The notes under the pieces are model-generated. The model had not been told where the DNA came from, did no database searches, and saw nothing but the letters and a program-made list of their open reading frames with translations. A stretch of 64,000 nt of DNA from Bin5 sp965200685 (GTDB taxonomy: Bacteria; Chloroflexota; Anaerolineae; Caldilineales; Caldilineaceae): NCBI GenBank assembly GCA_965200685.1, contig OZ241379.1:2914001-2978000 (forward strand), given 5' to 3'. Every line of letters begins with the position of its first letter. The stretch's first letter is position 1. Shown in pieces: positions 52,431 through 61,393 of the stretch. The position numbers and the translations under genes were made by a program.

Positions 52431-52531
52431 GTTACAACCAGCTTGCCGCGGCTACACAACTTGCCGGTGGATCAACAGCCACTGCAAGCCGCGTGGATAT
52501 AACCTACTGCGGTTACAACCAGCTTGCCGCG
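52431..52531. repeat. Direct duplication of the last codons of hemB
   Basis: GTTACAACCAGCTTGCCGCG occurs at 52431-52450 and again at 52512-52531; the second is the hemB 3' end including its stop codon. The copies are 81 bp apart. Between them lie GCCACTGC and GCCGCG-rich bits of the local repeats. Confidence 0.7.
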
Positions 52532-53565
52532 TCTTTGGCAAAATATGTCAAAATCATATCCGCGCCGGCCCGTTTGATGCATGTCAGGCTTTCCAGTACA
52601 CATTTTCGCAGATCGAGCCAGCCATTGGCTGCGGCTGCATGGAGCATCGCGTACTCACCGCTGACCTGATAGGCAGCGGTGGGCAGGTGGAACTGCTGTC
52701 GGAGCGCGGCTAGGACATCTAAATACGGGAGAGCCGGTTTGACCATGAGCATATCGGACCCTTCGGTCACATCAATCGCAACTTCTTTCAATGCCTCCCG
52801 GTAATTGGCCGGGTCCATCTGGTATTGGCTGCGGTCGCCGAAGGAGGGCGGGTTTTCGGCTGCATCCCGAAAGGGCCCATAGAAACTGCTGGCGTACTTG
52901 ACTGCATAGCTCATAATCGGTATGTGCTCAAGTCTGGCCTCATCCAAGGCCTGACGCACTGCGGCTACCATGTGGTCCAACATGCCCGATGGAGCGATAA
53001 TGTCCGCGCCCGCCTCTGCGTGGACAACAGACGCTCTGCCTAGCAGTTCCAATGTCGGGTCGTTGAGCAGATAGCCTTCCGGCAGCATGGGGTTGTAGTT
53101 CTCGAGCATCGGGGTATTGATGATCCCGCAATGGCCGTGGTCCGTATACTCACAGAAGCACATATCGGAGATAACAATTAATTCCGGCGTGGCGGCCTTC
53201 AGGGCCCGGATGGCCTGGGGCACAATCCCATTGGGATTGAGATTGTCGCTACCGCACCAATCTTTTTCTTCTGGAATGCCGAAGAGGATCACCGCAGGGA
53301 TGTCCAACTCTAGAATCGCCTCAGCTTCTCTGGCCAATTCATCCACGGAAAGTTGGTATTGGCCAGGCATGGAAGCGATGGGCCGACGCTGCCGGCGGCC
53401 AGGGCGCACGAACAATGGATAGATGAGATCCGCGGGCCCTAAAGTCGTCTCCCGCACCATGCGTCCCAAGGCCGCATTGGTCCGCAGCCGCCGCGCGCGC
53501 AGAGTAGGGGCGATCGCGTGCGTCTGCCCGTTGACAGTGGGAGGAGCAGGTTGTGAAATGTTCAT
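52513..53565 (-). CDS. hemB: Porphobilinogen synthase
   Basis: 350 residues. Motifs: LIYPLFVRPG, the metal region DMCFCEYTDHGHCGI with three cysteine/His ligands, MSYAVKYASSFYGPFRDAA and the active-site lysine in MLMVKPALPYLD. It joins two 5-aminolevulinate to porphobilinogen. Fourth gene of the cluster hemA-C-D-B-L. Confidence 0.96.
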   Translation of the reverse strand: MNISQPAPPTVNGQTHAIAPTLRARRLRTNAALGRMVRETTLGPADLIYPLFVRPGRRQRRPIASMPGQYQLSVDELAREAEAILELDIPAVILFGIPEEKDWCGSDNLNPNGIVPQAIRALKAATPELIVISDMCFCEYTDHGHCGIINTPMLENYNPMLPEGYLLNDPTLELLGRASVVHAEAGADIIAPSGMLDHMVAAVRQALDEARLEHIPIMSYAVKYASSFYGPFRDAAENPPSFGDRSQYQMDPANYREALKEVAIDVTEGSDMLMVKPALPYLDVLAALRQQFHLPTAAYQVSGEYAMLHAAAANGWLDLRKCVLESLTCIKRAGADMILTYFAKDAASWL

Positions 53566-53608
53566 AAATAGTGTTGCCTTCTACAGCAGTAGCCAGTGAA
53601 AATCCAAC

Positions 53609-53652
53609 ATCTTCTGAATCAGGATTTTCTGGATGAAAAGATGAACAGGATG
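53609..53652 (-). repeat. Dispersed repeat, copy 4
   Basis: Minus-strand reading TCCTGTTCATC ... AATCCTGATTCAGAAGATG. Between hemD and hemB; directly followed by the CAGGCCCCTGCAATGG motif at the hemD end (53675-53690). Confidence 0.65.
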
Positions 53653-53671
53653 AAACCTCAAAACGTCAACA

Positions 53672-54475
53672 TCACAGGCCCCTGCAATGGGCGAAATATT
53701 CTTTTAGGCCATCGACTAGCCCTTTGACAGTGCGATTCCCAGCGATAACCTGTACTGGCAGTTCGTGCCGTTGTGCTGCCGCCGCGGTCATGGGACCGAT
53801 ACAGGCCACGGCCACATCGCAGAGCATACCGGTATCGCCGCTCTCGGCCTTCAGCCGCTGGATAAAATTGTGAACGGTTGAGGCACTGGTAAAAACGACG
53901 GCATCCACATCTCCTCGCCAGAAATGCTGGGGCAAGTCGTCCCCGCCGTGGCCGATAGCTGTCTGATAGGCGGCCACGGCTGTGACCTTTGCGCCGGCCT
54001 TGCGTAGGGCCTTCACTAGCAGCGGGCGGGCAATGGACGACTGGGGCAGGAAGACCTGGCTCTCTGTCCCCACTTGCAGGCTGGCAGTTAGAGATTCGAC
54101 CACATATTCATGGGGCACCAGGTCTACAAAAAGGCCCAGTTCTTCGCTGATGGCGGCCGCAGTGGCCGAGCCGATAGCCGCTACCTTCGTATTGGATTGG
54201 GCGATTTGGGCCTGCCCAATGCCCAGTTCGGTCAGGCGGTCGGCCAGTATGTAGACTGTATTGGTGCTGGTGATCACTAGCCAATCGAACCGACCGGCAG
54301 CCAGTTCTGCCAATGCCGTGTCAAACTCCGATGAATCCGTGCAAGGTTCGATTTCGATTGTCGGATAGTGTAATACCTCAGCCCCCTCTGCTTCCAACAG
54401 GTGGGTCAAGGACGGGGCCTGGCGCAAGGCACGGGTATTGGCGATGCGAAGTCCTGCTAAAGATAGGGTACTCAT
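53672..54475 (-). CDS. hemD: Uroporphyrinogen-III synthase
   Basis: 267 residues from ATG 54475, which has a strong GAGGAGGAG just upstream; the open frame further up overlaps hemC. The family is poorly conserved, but the front (LRIANTRALRQAPSLTHLLEAEGAEV), FDWLVITSTNTV, VVFTSASTVHNFI and the position right after hemC fix it. It closes and inverts ring D of the tetrapyrrole. The last four residues (CRGL) are read from the dispersed CAGGCCCCTGCAATGG motif. Confidence 0.9.
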   Translation of the reverse strand: MSTLSLAGLRIANTRALRQAPSLTHLLEAEGAEVLHYPTIEIEPCTDSSEFDTALAELAAGRFDWLVITSTNTVYILADRLTELGIGQAQIAQSNTKVAAIGSATAAAISEELGLFVDLVPHEYVVESLTASLQVGTESQVFLPQSSIARPLLVKALRKAGAKVTAVAAYQTAIGHGGDDLPQHFWRGDVDAVVFTSASTVHNFIQRLKAESGDTGMLCDVAVACIGPMTAAAAQRHELPVQVIAGNRTVKGLVDGLKEYFAHCRGL

Positions 54476-54537
54476 TTCTCCTCCTCTGATGACAAGAAGG
54501 GTTCGCGGATACATCTGAATTTGAAGATGAACTAGAT

Positions 54538-55521
54538 TCAATTTTGGATGCTGTCCAGAATCTCTTGTGCGCCCTTGTCCAGGGCCAATTGGGCAAGGCT
54601 GTGGCCTAGCTGTTCCGCTTCGCTATCTGGCCCGGTCATTTGTACATGGATCTGACGGCTACCATCCAGGGAATTGATGCGCCCTTGTAGCCGGATTCTT
54701 CCCTTTTGAAGAGCCGCTAGCGCAGCAACAGGGAGGCTACATCCGCCATTGAGACCGGCTAGGAAGGAGCGTTCAGCCGTTACAGCGGCCCGAGTGTCTG
54801 GGTCATTGATGCGCGCAAAGAGATCGAGCCATACAGCTTCTTGGCGGCACTGTAGGGCCAGGGCCCCTTGGCCCGCTGCTGGCAACATCTGTTCCAATGA
54901 CAATGTTTCGCATTGCGCTTGAAAGCCAGAGATAAATCTATCAAGCCCTAAACGCTTTAGGCCGGCGGCTGCTAGGACAATGGCATCATACGGTCCGTCC
55001 GGGTCAAGAGCTTTATGGATTCGGGTATCGACATTGCCGCGAATATCCAAAATCTGCAAGTCCGGTCGTTGGGCCAGGAGTTGGGCGGCCCGCCGCCGGC
55101 TACTGGTCCCGACTGCTGCAGCGAACGGCAATGGCCAGTGTGGTGTTGGGTTTTCACTGGCCATTGCTGTTTCTGTCTGACCAGCCCGGATGATCATGAC
55201 ATCCGCCACATCACCCCTCGGCGGAATGGCAGCGAGGGTCAGCCCTAGGGGATCATCAGTGGGGAGATCCTTCAGGCTATGCACGGCCCCGTCAATTCTA
55301 CCTTCCCGTAGAGCATTCTCCAATTCTAGGGTAAATAGTCCCTTGCCGCCTATGAGAGGTAGGGGTGTAGCCAAGGTCCGGTCCCCTTCGGTGTGGACCA
55401 CAACCGTTTCAATGGTCAGGTCAGGATAGGCCGCTTGGAGTCGTGTGGCCACATGCTCTGTTTGCCAAAGGGCCAGGGCCGACCCACGGCTGCCAAGACG
55501 AATGTGACGAGGGACAGGCAT
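54538..55521 (-). CDS. hemC: Hydroxymethylbilane synthase (porphobilinogen deaminase)
   Basis: 327 residues. Motifs: IRLGSRGSALALWQ, HSLKDLPTDDP, VGTSSRRRAAQL, LDIRGNVDTRI and the cofactor cysteine in GLNGGCSLPVA. It polymerises four porphobilinogens. Between the DVMIIRAG and VGTSSRRR blocks it has about 12 extra residues (MASENPTPHWPLPF). These are encoded by a 13-bp perfect inverted repeat (GCAATGGCCAGTG / CACTGGCCATTGC) at about 55129-55166, an in-frame copy of the local repeat family. The insert lies in a surface loop in known structures (inference). Confidence 0.95.
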   Translation of the reverse strand: MPVPRHIRLGSRGSALALWQTEHVATRLQAAYPDLTIETVVVHTEGDRTLATPLPLIGGKGLFTLELENALREGRIDGAVHSLKDLPTDDPLGLTLAAIPPRGDVADVMIIRAGQTETAMASENPTPHWPLPFAAAVGTSSRRRAAQLLAQRPDLQILDIRGNVDTRIHKALDPDGPYDAIVLAAAGLKRLGLDRFISGFQAQCETLSLEQMLPAAGQGALALQCRQEAVWLDLFARINDPDTRAAVTAERSFLAGLNGGCSLPVAALAALQKGRIRLQGRINSLDGSRQIHVQMTGPDSEAEQLGHSLAQLALDKGAQEILDSIQN

Positions 55522-55536
55522 TTGATACTCCAGTGG

Positions 55537-56937
55537 TCAGTGGTCCGTGGGCAGTGAAACTCCAACAGCAGGGTCCTCGGCAGTTCCGGGCCACAGATCA
55601 CAGGTGCCAGGCCCCTGCAATGGGGAAGTTGCTCGGTCCGACAGCCCGAAGAGTGAAGTGGCCACTTCGGCTACAGAGCTGTCGGTCGGCTCCCAACCAT
55701 GGGTGCGGAGATGTACAGTCGGCTGATGCAGAACTTTGTTCGTCAGCCGGTGGACCAAACGTTCGATTGTTGCTTGGTCGCGCCCATTCAGATGGGAGAG
55801 CTGGGCCAGTGCAAGTTTTAGTTCCTCATGGGCGATTTTTTCCACATATCCGCGCAGGGCAACAATGGCTGGCGCAGCAGCCCGGCTTTGGCACCAGAGG
55901 GAAAAGGAGATCTGCTCTTCATTGATAATGGTTTCGACTGCGGGGATGGCAGAACGTTGCAAAGCCAGATTGGTGTCACGAGAGGCCTGCAAATCGTCGA
56001 TATCGTAGCGGACAACACCGGGCAACTCGTCGCAGTTCGGGTCAATGTTACGGGGAAGGGCGATGTCGATCAGTACAAGTGGGCGTTCCTTACGGACAGC
56101 ACTTGTCGCGCACACATTCTGCCGGCGAATGATTGGTTGCGATGCGCGGGTCGCGGCGATGACCACATCGGCCCAGGCCAGGGCAGTATCCATTTCGTGC
56201 CAGTGAAAGACCCTGCCATTGCAAATGTTCATCAGCATCTTGGCTCGGTCATACGTGCGGTTCAGACAGCCGATTTTGCTGAACTTCCGCTGCTGTAGAG
56301 CCTTGGCGGCCAGCGTGGCGATTTCACCTGTGCCGATAATGAGGACATGGGCTTCGGCAGCGTGCGCTTGGATGGCTGCCATCTGCACAGCTACATGACC
56401 GATGTTGGTGGTAAGCCGGTTGATGCTTGTCTCGCCTCGGGCGCGCTTGCCGGCGCGTAGGGCGCGTTCAAAGAGTTGCGTCAATAGCGGACCAGCCGAG
56501 CCCGCCTGATGACCGATTGCCAAAGCATCTCGCACTTGGCCCAGAATCTGCACCTCGCCCAGCATAGGCGAGTCCAAACCACAGGAGACGCGCATCAGAT
56601 GGTGGATTGCGCGATCCGCGACATGACAGTAGAGATGTGGGCGTACTTCTTGAACGGGCAGTTGGCCGAAAGCAGCTAGTTTCCCGGCCACAGTTTCCAG
56701 GGCCCGATGTCCCTCCTCTGGTGTAGCAGACAGCCCGAAGAGTTCCACCCGGTTGCAAGTGGAGAGCAGCACGGCTTCCTGCAGCATCTGCCTCTCGGAC
56801 GGTTCTGTACCATTCGAGCGCTTGGAACTGCACAGATCTTGCAGTTGGCGAACCGCCTCGACCTCATCAATGGCTAGGCGTTCCCGTAGCTCGATCGGTG
56901 CTGTCCTATGGTTGAGCCCAATTGCGAAGAGGATCAT
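55537..56937 (-). CDS. hemA: Glutamyl-tRNA reductase
   Basis: 466 residues. Motifs: FAIGLNHRTAPIELRERLAI, the nucleophilic cysteine in LLSTCNRVELF, GLDSPMLGEVQILGQVRDA, the NADPH site VLIIGTGEIATLAAKAL and LIDIALPRNIDPN. It reduces glutamyl-tRNA to glutamate-1-semialdehyde and starts the C5 route. The natural end is near SLFGL. About 33 further residues (SDRATSPLQGPGTCDLWPGT...) are read from dispersed repeat sequence, so the C-terminus has been extended. Confidence 0.95.
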   Translation of the reverse strand: MILFAIGLNHRTAPIELRERLAIDEVEAVRQLQDLCSSKRSNGTEPSERQMLQEAVLLSTCNRVELFGLSATPEEGHRALETVAGKLAAFGQLPVQEVRPHLYCHVADRAIHHLMRVSCGLDSPMLGEVQILGQVRDALAIGHQAGSAGPLLTQLFERALRAGKRARGETSINRLTTNIGHVAVQMAAIQAHAAEAHVLIIGTGEIATLAAKALQQRKFSKIGCLNRTYDRAKMLMNICNGRVFHWHEMDTALAWADVVIAATRASQPIIRRQNVCATSAVRKERPLVLIDIALPRNIDPNCDELPGVVRYDIDDLQASRDTNLALQRSAIPAVETIINEEQISFSLWCQSRAAAPAIVALRGYVEKIAHEELKLALAQLSHLNGRDQATIERLVHRLTNKVLHQPTVHLRTHGWEPTDSSVAEVATSLFGLSDRATSPLQGPGTCDLWPGTAEDPAVGVSLPTDH

Positions 56938-56939
56938 AA

Positions 56940-56971
56940 CATTCGTTTCAAATGATTCGTTTCTAGCGTTT
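56940..56971 (-). promoter_or_regulatory. Triple direct repeat in the hemA leader (candidate operator)
   Basis: Minus strand: CGAAACG, then GAAACGAAT twice, spaced about 15 nt, between the predicted transcription start and the hemA ATG. Regular spacing suggests a protein or RNA-level control site; no regulator is identified. Confidence 0.4.
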
Positions 56972-56976
56972 CGTAA

Positions 56977-57005
56977 AGGATAGCAGCAGTATGCCTGTTG
57001 GTCAA
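56977..57005 (-). promoter_or_regulatory. Promoter of the hem cluster
   Basis: Minus-strand TTGACC (57005-57000), 17-bp spacer, TATCCT (56982-56977). A leader of about 33 nt follows before hemA. Confidence 0.65.
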
Positions 57006-57151
57006 GTTAAAAACCAGTGAACCGAACTCCACGCCGTTTTGCCCTATCTGCAAAATTCAAGTAGAATTGAGCAGTTTATTTTGCATTTCGTTCGCATGTG
57101 CCTGAGGTAGACCGCACAAAAACCCAACCAGTATCCTCAATTGAACGACTG

Positions 57152-58339
57152 ATGACAACTCTTCATCTGCCCGGTCTCATAGATGCTCATGTCCATCTGC
57201 GGGAACCGGGCCATACGCAAAAGGAAGATTTCTATTCCGGTACGTGCGCTGCCCTGGCCGGTGGGGTAACGACTGTGCTGGATATGCCCAACACAGACCC
57301 GCCTACCTCTACCCCGGAACGCCTGCAGCAAAAGGTTCGCTTGGCGCAGGCGAAGGCAGTTTGTGATGTGGCTCTATTCGTCGGCGCAACAGGAACCGAT
57401 GTTGATGCGTATTTGCCGCTGGTTGAGCAGGCTTGCGGCCTTAAGATCTATGTAAACGATACCTTCGGCAGCCTGCGAATCGAAGATCTGGGCCTGCTCC
57501 ATCGCCTGTTTCGGACGTGGGCAGCGCGGGCAGACGAACTGGGCGGCTGGAGAGGTGAAACATCAAGGGCTAGTGAAAACCTACAGGCCCCTGCAATTCG
57601 CGACCCACAATCTGCTGCGCGTAGCTCTGGTCTCGGCCCCATCGCTGTCCATGCTGAAGAGTTGATGCTGCCCGTATGCTTGAATCTCAGCCATCTGTAC
57701 CAGGTCCCGCTGCATATCGTTCATGTCAGCCGCCGTAGTGAGATTGAGCTGATCCATAAGGCCAAGGAGAGAGGCATCCCCGTCACCTGCGAGGTGACAC
57801 CCCATCATCTATTCTTGACTGCAGAGGATTTCTATGGTGGTGGCACTCGTTTTGATATGCGGCCAAAGCTGGCAAGCGCGGACGATGTGGCCGGCCTATG
57901 GGAACATATTGAGATCATTGATATTTTCGCCACCGACCATGCGCCCCATACCAGGGCAGAGAAGGGAATAGGAGGCCTTGCACGCCCCAAACAGGCACCG
58001 CCCGGCGTGCCCGGCGTGGAGACGATGCTGCCGCTGCTGTTGACGGCTGTGGATGCCGGCCGCTTGCAGCTTCAGGATGTGCTCCTGCGCTGTGTGGAGA
58101 ATCCCCGACACATTTACGGCTTGCCGGCACAGCCGCAGACTTGGGTGGAGGTGGAAACGGACAGGGCGTATGAACTACAGGATGGGCAGATGTACACACG
58201 ATGTGGCTGGACGCCCTTTGCCGGGCGACAAGTCGTAGGTAGGGTGGTAAAGGTTGTCCTCCGGGGCGTAACTGTCTTTGATGGTGAAGGGGTGCTGGCT
58301 GCACAGGGCAGCGGACAGGTTCTCTTTCAGCATACGTAG
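57152..58339 (+). CDS. pyrC: Dihydroorotase (CAD-like type)
   Basis: 395 residues from ATG 57152; the frame is open to GTG 57098 without similarity. Zinc ligands sit in DAHVHLREPG and in IVHVSRR; the metal-bridging lysine fits GLKIYVNDTFGSLR, the pattern of CAD-type enzymes; TCEVTPHHLFL and ATDHAPH complete the site. It closes carbamoyl-aspartate to dihydroorotate. About 30 residues (GGWRGETSRASENLQAPAIR, then DPQSAARSSG) interrupt the barrel before GPIAVHAEE and come from dispersed repeat DNA at about 57555-57635. pyrB follows after 26 bp. Confidence 0.9.
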   Translation: MTTLHLPGLIDAHVHLREPGHTQKEDFYSGTCAALAGGVTTVLDMPNTDPPTSTPERLQQKVRLAQAKAVCDVALFVGATGTDVDAYLPLVEQACGLKIYVNDTFGSLRIEDLGLLHRLFRTWAARADELGGWRGETSRASENLQAPAIRDPQSAARSSGLGPIAVHAEELMLPVCLNLSHLYQVPLHIVHVSRRSEIELIHKAKERGIPVTCEVTPHHLFLTAEDFYGGGTRFDMRPKLASADDVAGLWEHIEIIDIFATDHAPHTRAEKGIGGLARPKQAPPGVPGVETMLPLLLTAVDAGRLQLQDVLLRCVENPRHIYGLPAQPQTWVEVETDRAYELQDGQMYTRCGWTPFAGRQVVGRVVKVVLRGVTVFDGEGVLAAQGSGQVLFQHT

Positions 58340-58365
58340 TTGTTCCGAAAACACTGAGAGGCGTA

Positions 58366-59310
58366 ATGGTAATGAGCAATATAAAGGACTTTAGCGGACA
58401 AGACATTCTGAGTGTCAGCCAGTTTAAGCGGACGTCCTTGGATACGATTTTTGGTATTGCCCACGAGATGCGTGTTCTTGTCGAGCGGTTCGGCAGCGCG
58501 GAGCTGCTGCAAGGTACAATTCTGGCGAATCTCTTTTACGAACCATCAACCCGCACGAGTTCTAGCTTCACAGCCGCCATGCAACGGTTGGGCGGCCAGG
58601 TCATTCCCATTAACAATGTTCAGTATAGCTCCGTCAGCAAAGGCGAGAGCCTGCCGGACACCGTCCGTACCCTCGAATGCTACGCGGATGTGATCGTCAT
58701 CCGGCACCCGGAAGTGGGCGCAGCAGCCACCGCGGCCTACTACGCTGAAAAGCCGGTCATCAACGCCGGCGATGGGGTAGGCGAGCATCCGACCCAAGCT
58801 CTGTTAGATCTGTTCACCGTGCAGGAGGAGTTGAGTCGAATTGATGGCCTGACGATTGTCATGGTGGGAGATCTACACTTTGGCCGCACAGTCCACAGCC
58901 TGACCAAACTATTGCTGAATTACAATGTCTCATTTGTATTCGTCAGTCCGGAGATTCTGCGAATGCCTGCCAATATCCTAGAAGCTGTTGAGACGTGCGG
59001 CCATTCCTATGAACAGGTGGAAAATCTATACGATGTCATTGGCGAGGCAGATGTTCTGTACATGACCCGGGTGCAAAAGGAGCGCTTCACGAATCTGGCC
59101 GAATATGACCGGGTCAAAGATTTTTTTGTCGTAGATCTAGAACTGATGGAACAGGCCAAAGACCGCATGATTGTGATGCATCCTCTGCCGCGTGTGGGTG
59201 AGATCAGCTATGAGATGGACGACGACCCCCGAGCCGCTTATTTTCGACAGATGCGTAATGGTATGTACATCCGTATGGCCCTGTTGGCCGCAGTCCTCGG
59301 TAAGGCCTGA
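58366..59310 (+). CDS. pyrB: Aspartate carbamoyltransferase catalytic chain
   Basis: 314 residues; GAGAGG precedes ATG 58366 (ATG 58372 also possible). Carbamoyl-phosphate loop YEPSTRTSSSF, then GDGVGEHPTQALLDLFT and MVGDLHFGRTVHSL, and the C-terminal HPLPRVGEIS. It makes carbamoyl-aspartate, the substrate of the upstream pyrC. No regulatory chain gene is adjacent. Confidence 0.96.
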   Translation: MVMSNIKDFSGQDILSVSQFKRTSLDTIFGIAHEMRVLVERFGSAELLQGTILANLFYEPSTRTSSSFTAAMQRLGGQVIPINNVQYSSVSKGESLPDTVRTLECYADVIVIRHPEVGAAATAAYYAEKPVINAGDGVGEHPTQALLDLFTVQEELSRIDGLTIVMVGDLHFGRTVHSLTKLLLNYNVSFVFVSPEILRMPANILEAVETCGHSYEQVENLYDVIGEADVLYMTRVQKERFTNLAEYDRVKDFFVVDLELMEQAKDRMIVMHPLPRVGEISYEMDDDPRAAYFRQMRNGMYIRMALLAAVLGKA

Positions 59311-59354
59311 ATCGCTAGTGATGGATTCTTGTTCTACCTAGAAATCCTTATGAT

Positions 59355-59383
59355 TTGGCACTCTGCCTGATCTTTGCTATACT
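59355..59383 (+). promoter_or_regulatory. Promoter for fabF with a long leader
   Basis: TTGGCA (59355-59360), 17-bp spacer, TATACT (59378-59383). Transcription from about 59390 gives a leader of about 215 nt. Confidence 0.7.
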
Positions 59384-59459
59384 TTACTACAGTTTCCCAT
59401 TGTAGATCAGGATTTACACCTTGTCTGCATCAGAATTCTCTTGTTTTGTGTTTGTGTCA

Positions 59460-59503
59460 TTTACGCCCGGTTTGCCTAATGGCAAACGCAAGGGCAGCGT
59501 AAA
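59460..59503 (+). promoter_or_regulatory. Structured mRNA leader upstream of fabF
   Basis: TTTACGC (59460-59466) pairs with GCGTAAA (59497-59503). Inside is a perfect hairpin GTTTGCC-TAAT-GGCAAAC (59470-59487). Downstream AGGATA-C-TATCCT (59532-59544) is a near-perfect palindrome. It matches no riboswitch class I can name; a control element for fabF is inferred. Confidence 0.45.
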
Positions 59504-59604
59504 CATCAGCAGTGTACGCACAAAATGCAATAGGATACTATCCTGATGCGATCCCTACGAATCCTGATAATTGTGATCAATTTTGATGGAGAAAAAACGA
59601 GCGT

Positions 59605-60834
59605 ATGAAACGGATTGTGATCACAGGAATGGGCGCGATCACACCCATTGGCAATGATCCCGGTACATTCTGGAAAAACCTATTAGCCGGCACACCTGGG
59701 GCAGGCCCGTTGACGCAGTTTGATCCTGGGGAAATGCCCTACACCATCGCCTGTGAGGTAAAAGATTTCGACCCGCGTCAATATATGAATCGTAAGCTGA
59801 CACGCCGCACCTCCCGTGCGACACAATTTGCCATCGCGGCCACAAAACAGGCTCTCACTGACGCCGGCATGGAAATCAGCGATGAAAACCGGGATGAGAT
59901 CGGGGTGATGATGGCTACTGGCAGTGGTGGCGGTGTGGAAATTGAGTACGCCACCGAAAAGATGGTCGAAAAATCCTGGAAAACTGTAGGGCCGTTTGTC
60001 GTACCCAGTTCTATGGCAAATGCTGTCAGTTGTTTGGTTTCCATGGAAGTGGGGGTACGGGGCCCAGTGATGACCAGTATTGCAGCTTGCGCCAGTGGCC
60101 ATTATTCGATTTTGGAGGCCTATTACTTTTTGCAGCGGGGCGAAGCCGAAGTCATGATCGCGGGTGGTACGGAATCGTCGATATCCATGCTGACATTTGC
60201 CGCTTTTGGCAATATGGGGCCGCTTTCAAAAGATATGGACACCCCGAAACGGGCCTGTCGTCCTTTTTCCGTGGACCGCAATGGCTTTGTTACTGGCGAA
60301 GGCGCGGTGGTTATGATTTTGGAAACGGAAGAGCATGCCAAAGCCCGCGGGGCCACGATATACGCCAATGTTCTCGGCGGTGCCTTGACTAGCGACGCGT
60401 ACCACCTGACCGCGCCGGACCCGAGCGCAAGCGGGGCCAGCCGCGCGATCCGCAAAGCCCTCCGCTATTCCGATCTCGGCCCTGAAGATGTAGATGTGAT
60501 TCTGGCCCACGGTACCGGCACGAAACTGAATGACGAGATCGAAGCTCTGGCGATCCGCCAAGTTTTCGGCCAGCCAACACCGAAGACCACAAGCATCAAG
60601 GGAATGGTAGGCCATGCTCTGGGGGCTGCAGGTGCCGAATCCGCCTTAGCCGCAGTAATGTCTATCGGGGAGGATGTCATTCCGCCGACGATCAACTATA
60701 CTGAGGATCCGGCTTTGGGTATTGATGTAGTGGGCAATGAATGCCTCCAATACCCAGTCCGCCATGCAGTCGTCAATGGCTTTGGCTTCGGTGGCCAGAA
60801 TGTCGTGGCTATCTTCGGAAAGTATGACGGTTGA
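59605..60834 (+). CDS. fabF: 3-oxoacyl-ACP synthase II
   Basis: 409 residues. Cys-His-His active site: Cys162 in SIAACASGHYSI, His in LAHGTGTKLND and His in GMVGHALGAAG; VVNGFGFGGQN is near the end. It elongates acyl-ACP with malonyl-ACP in fatty-acid synthesis. No other fab gene is in the window. It is followed by a strong terminator. Confidence 0.95.
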   Translation: MKRIVITGMGAITPIGNDPGTFWKNLLAGTPGAGPLTQFDPGEMPYTIACEVKDFDPRQYMNRKLTRRTSRATQFAIAATKQALTDAGMEISDENRDEIGVMMATGSGGGVEIEYATEKMVEKSWKTVGPFVVPSSMANAVSCLVSMEVGVRGPVMTSIAACASGHYSILEAYYFLQRGEAEVMIAGGTESSISMLTFAAFGNMGPLSKDMDTPKRACRPFSVDRNGFVTGEGAVVMILETEEHAKARGATIYANVLGGALTSDAYHLTAPDPSASGASRAIRKALRYSDLGPEDVDVILAHGTGTKLNDEIEALAIRQVFGQPTPKTTSIKGMVGHALGAAGAESALAAVMSIGEDVIPPTINYTEDPALGIDVVGNECLQYPVRHAVVNGFGFGGQNVVAIFGKYDG

Positions 60835-60900
60835 GCGTTTCGCAGGCTTCACGACCCTGATTTGATTCCTGTACATCCTGGTCAAAAAGTTGAGATAGCG

Positions 60901-60933
60901 AAGTGCCGGAATCGGCTACCAATTCCGGCACTT
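60901..60933. terminator. Bidirectional terminator between fabF and the converging gene
   Basis: AAGTGCCGGAAT and ATTCCGGCACTT form a perfect 12-bp stem. The plus strand continues TATTCTATCTTTT. It separates fabF from the minus-strand gene ending at 60989. Confidence 0.75.
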
Positions 60934-60988
60934 ATTCTATCTTTTAGAAACCGAAACTGCAGGTCATAGGCTACGAGCGACAGATCTG

Positions 60989-61393
60989 TTACAAGATGCC
61001 TCCTATGCGTGTCAAGCCGGCGACCACTAGCAGACTCGTGACAACGAAAGTCAACGCGCCATTGCGAAAGCGTTTCGCCTCTTGCGCTTTCTTCGTCAAA
61101 TTCCAGCCAACGTGCATCACCACGATGGCAATGAGCATGGTAATGGGGTGTTCAATCGTCCGCGCTATATTGGCCTCAAGAAGACCTAGACTTGCCCCCC
61201 AGCCCCACAGAACCAGGCCGAGGAGCAGCTGGATATCAATGCCAATGACAGTAAACAACCCGATTCGTTGGTCTAGCGCACTCCATTTTTGTCCGTTCAG
61301 CCAGCCGACCAAAAATTTTACCAGCACAACAAGCAGTGCCAGCAGCACCAGATAACGCCAGCCAGAATGGGCTTGTAAGAGAAAATTGTACAT
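60989..61393 (-). CDS. Small four-TM membrane protein
   Basis: 134 residues; GGGAG lies about 10 nt before ATG 61393. It begins YNFLLQAHSGWRYLVLLALL and has four TM segments, with conserved-looking histidines in the first (AHSGWRY), third (TIEHPI) and MHVGW. Paired TM histidines would suit heme or quinone binding, but no family name is certain. Confidence 0.65.
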   Translation of the reverse strand: MYNFLLQAHSGWRYLVLLALLVVLVKFLVGWLNGQKWSALDQRIGLFTVIGIDIQLLLGLVLWGWGASLGLLEANIARTIEHPITMLIAIVVMHVGWNLTKKAQEAKRFRNGALTFVVTSLLVVAGLTRIGGIL

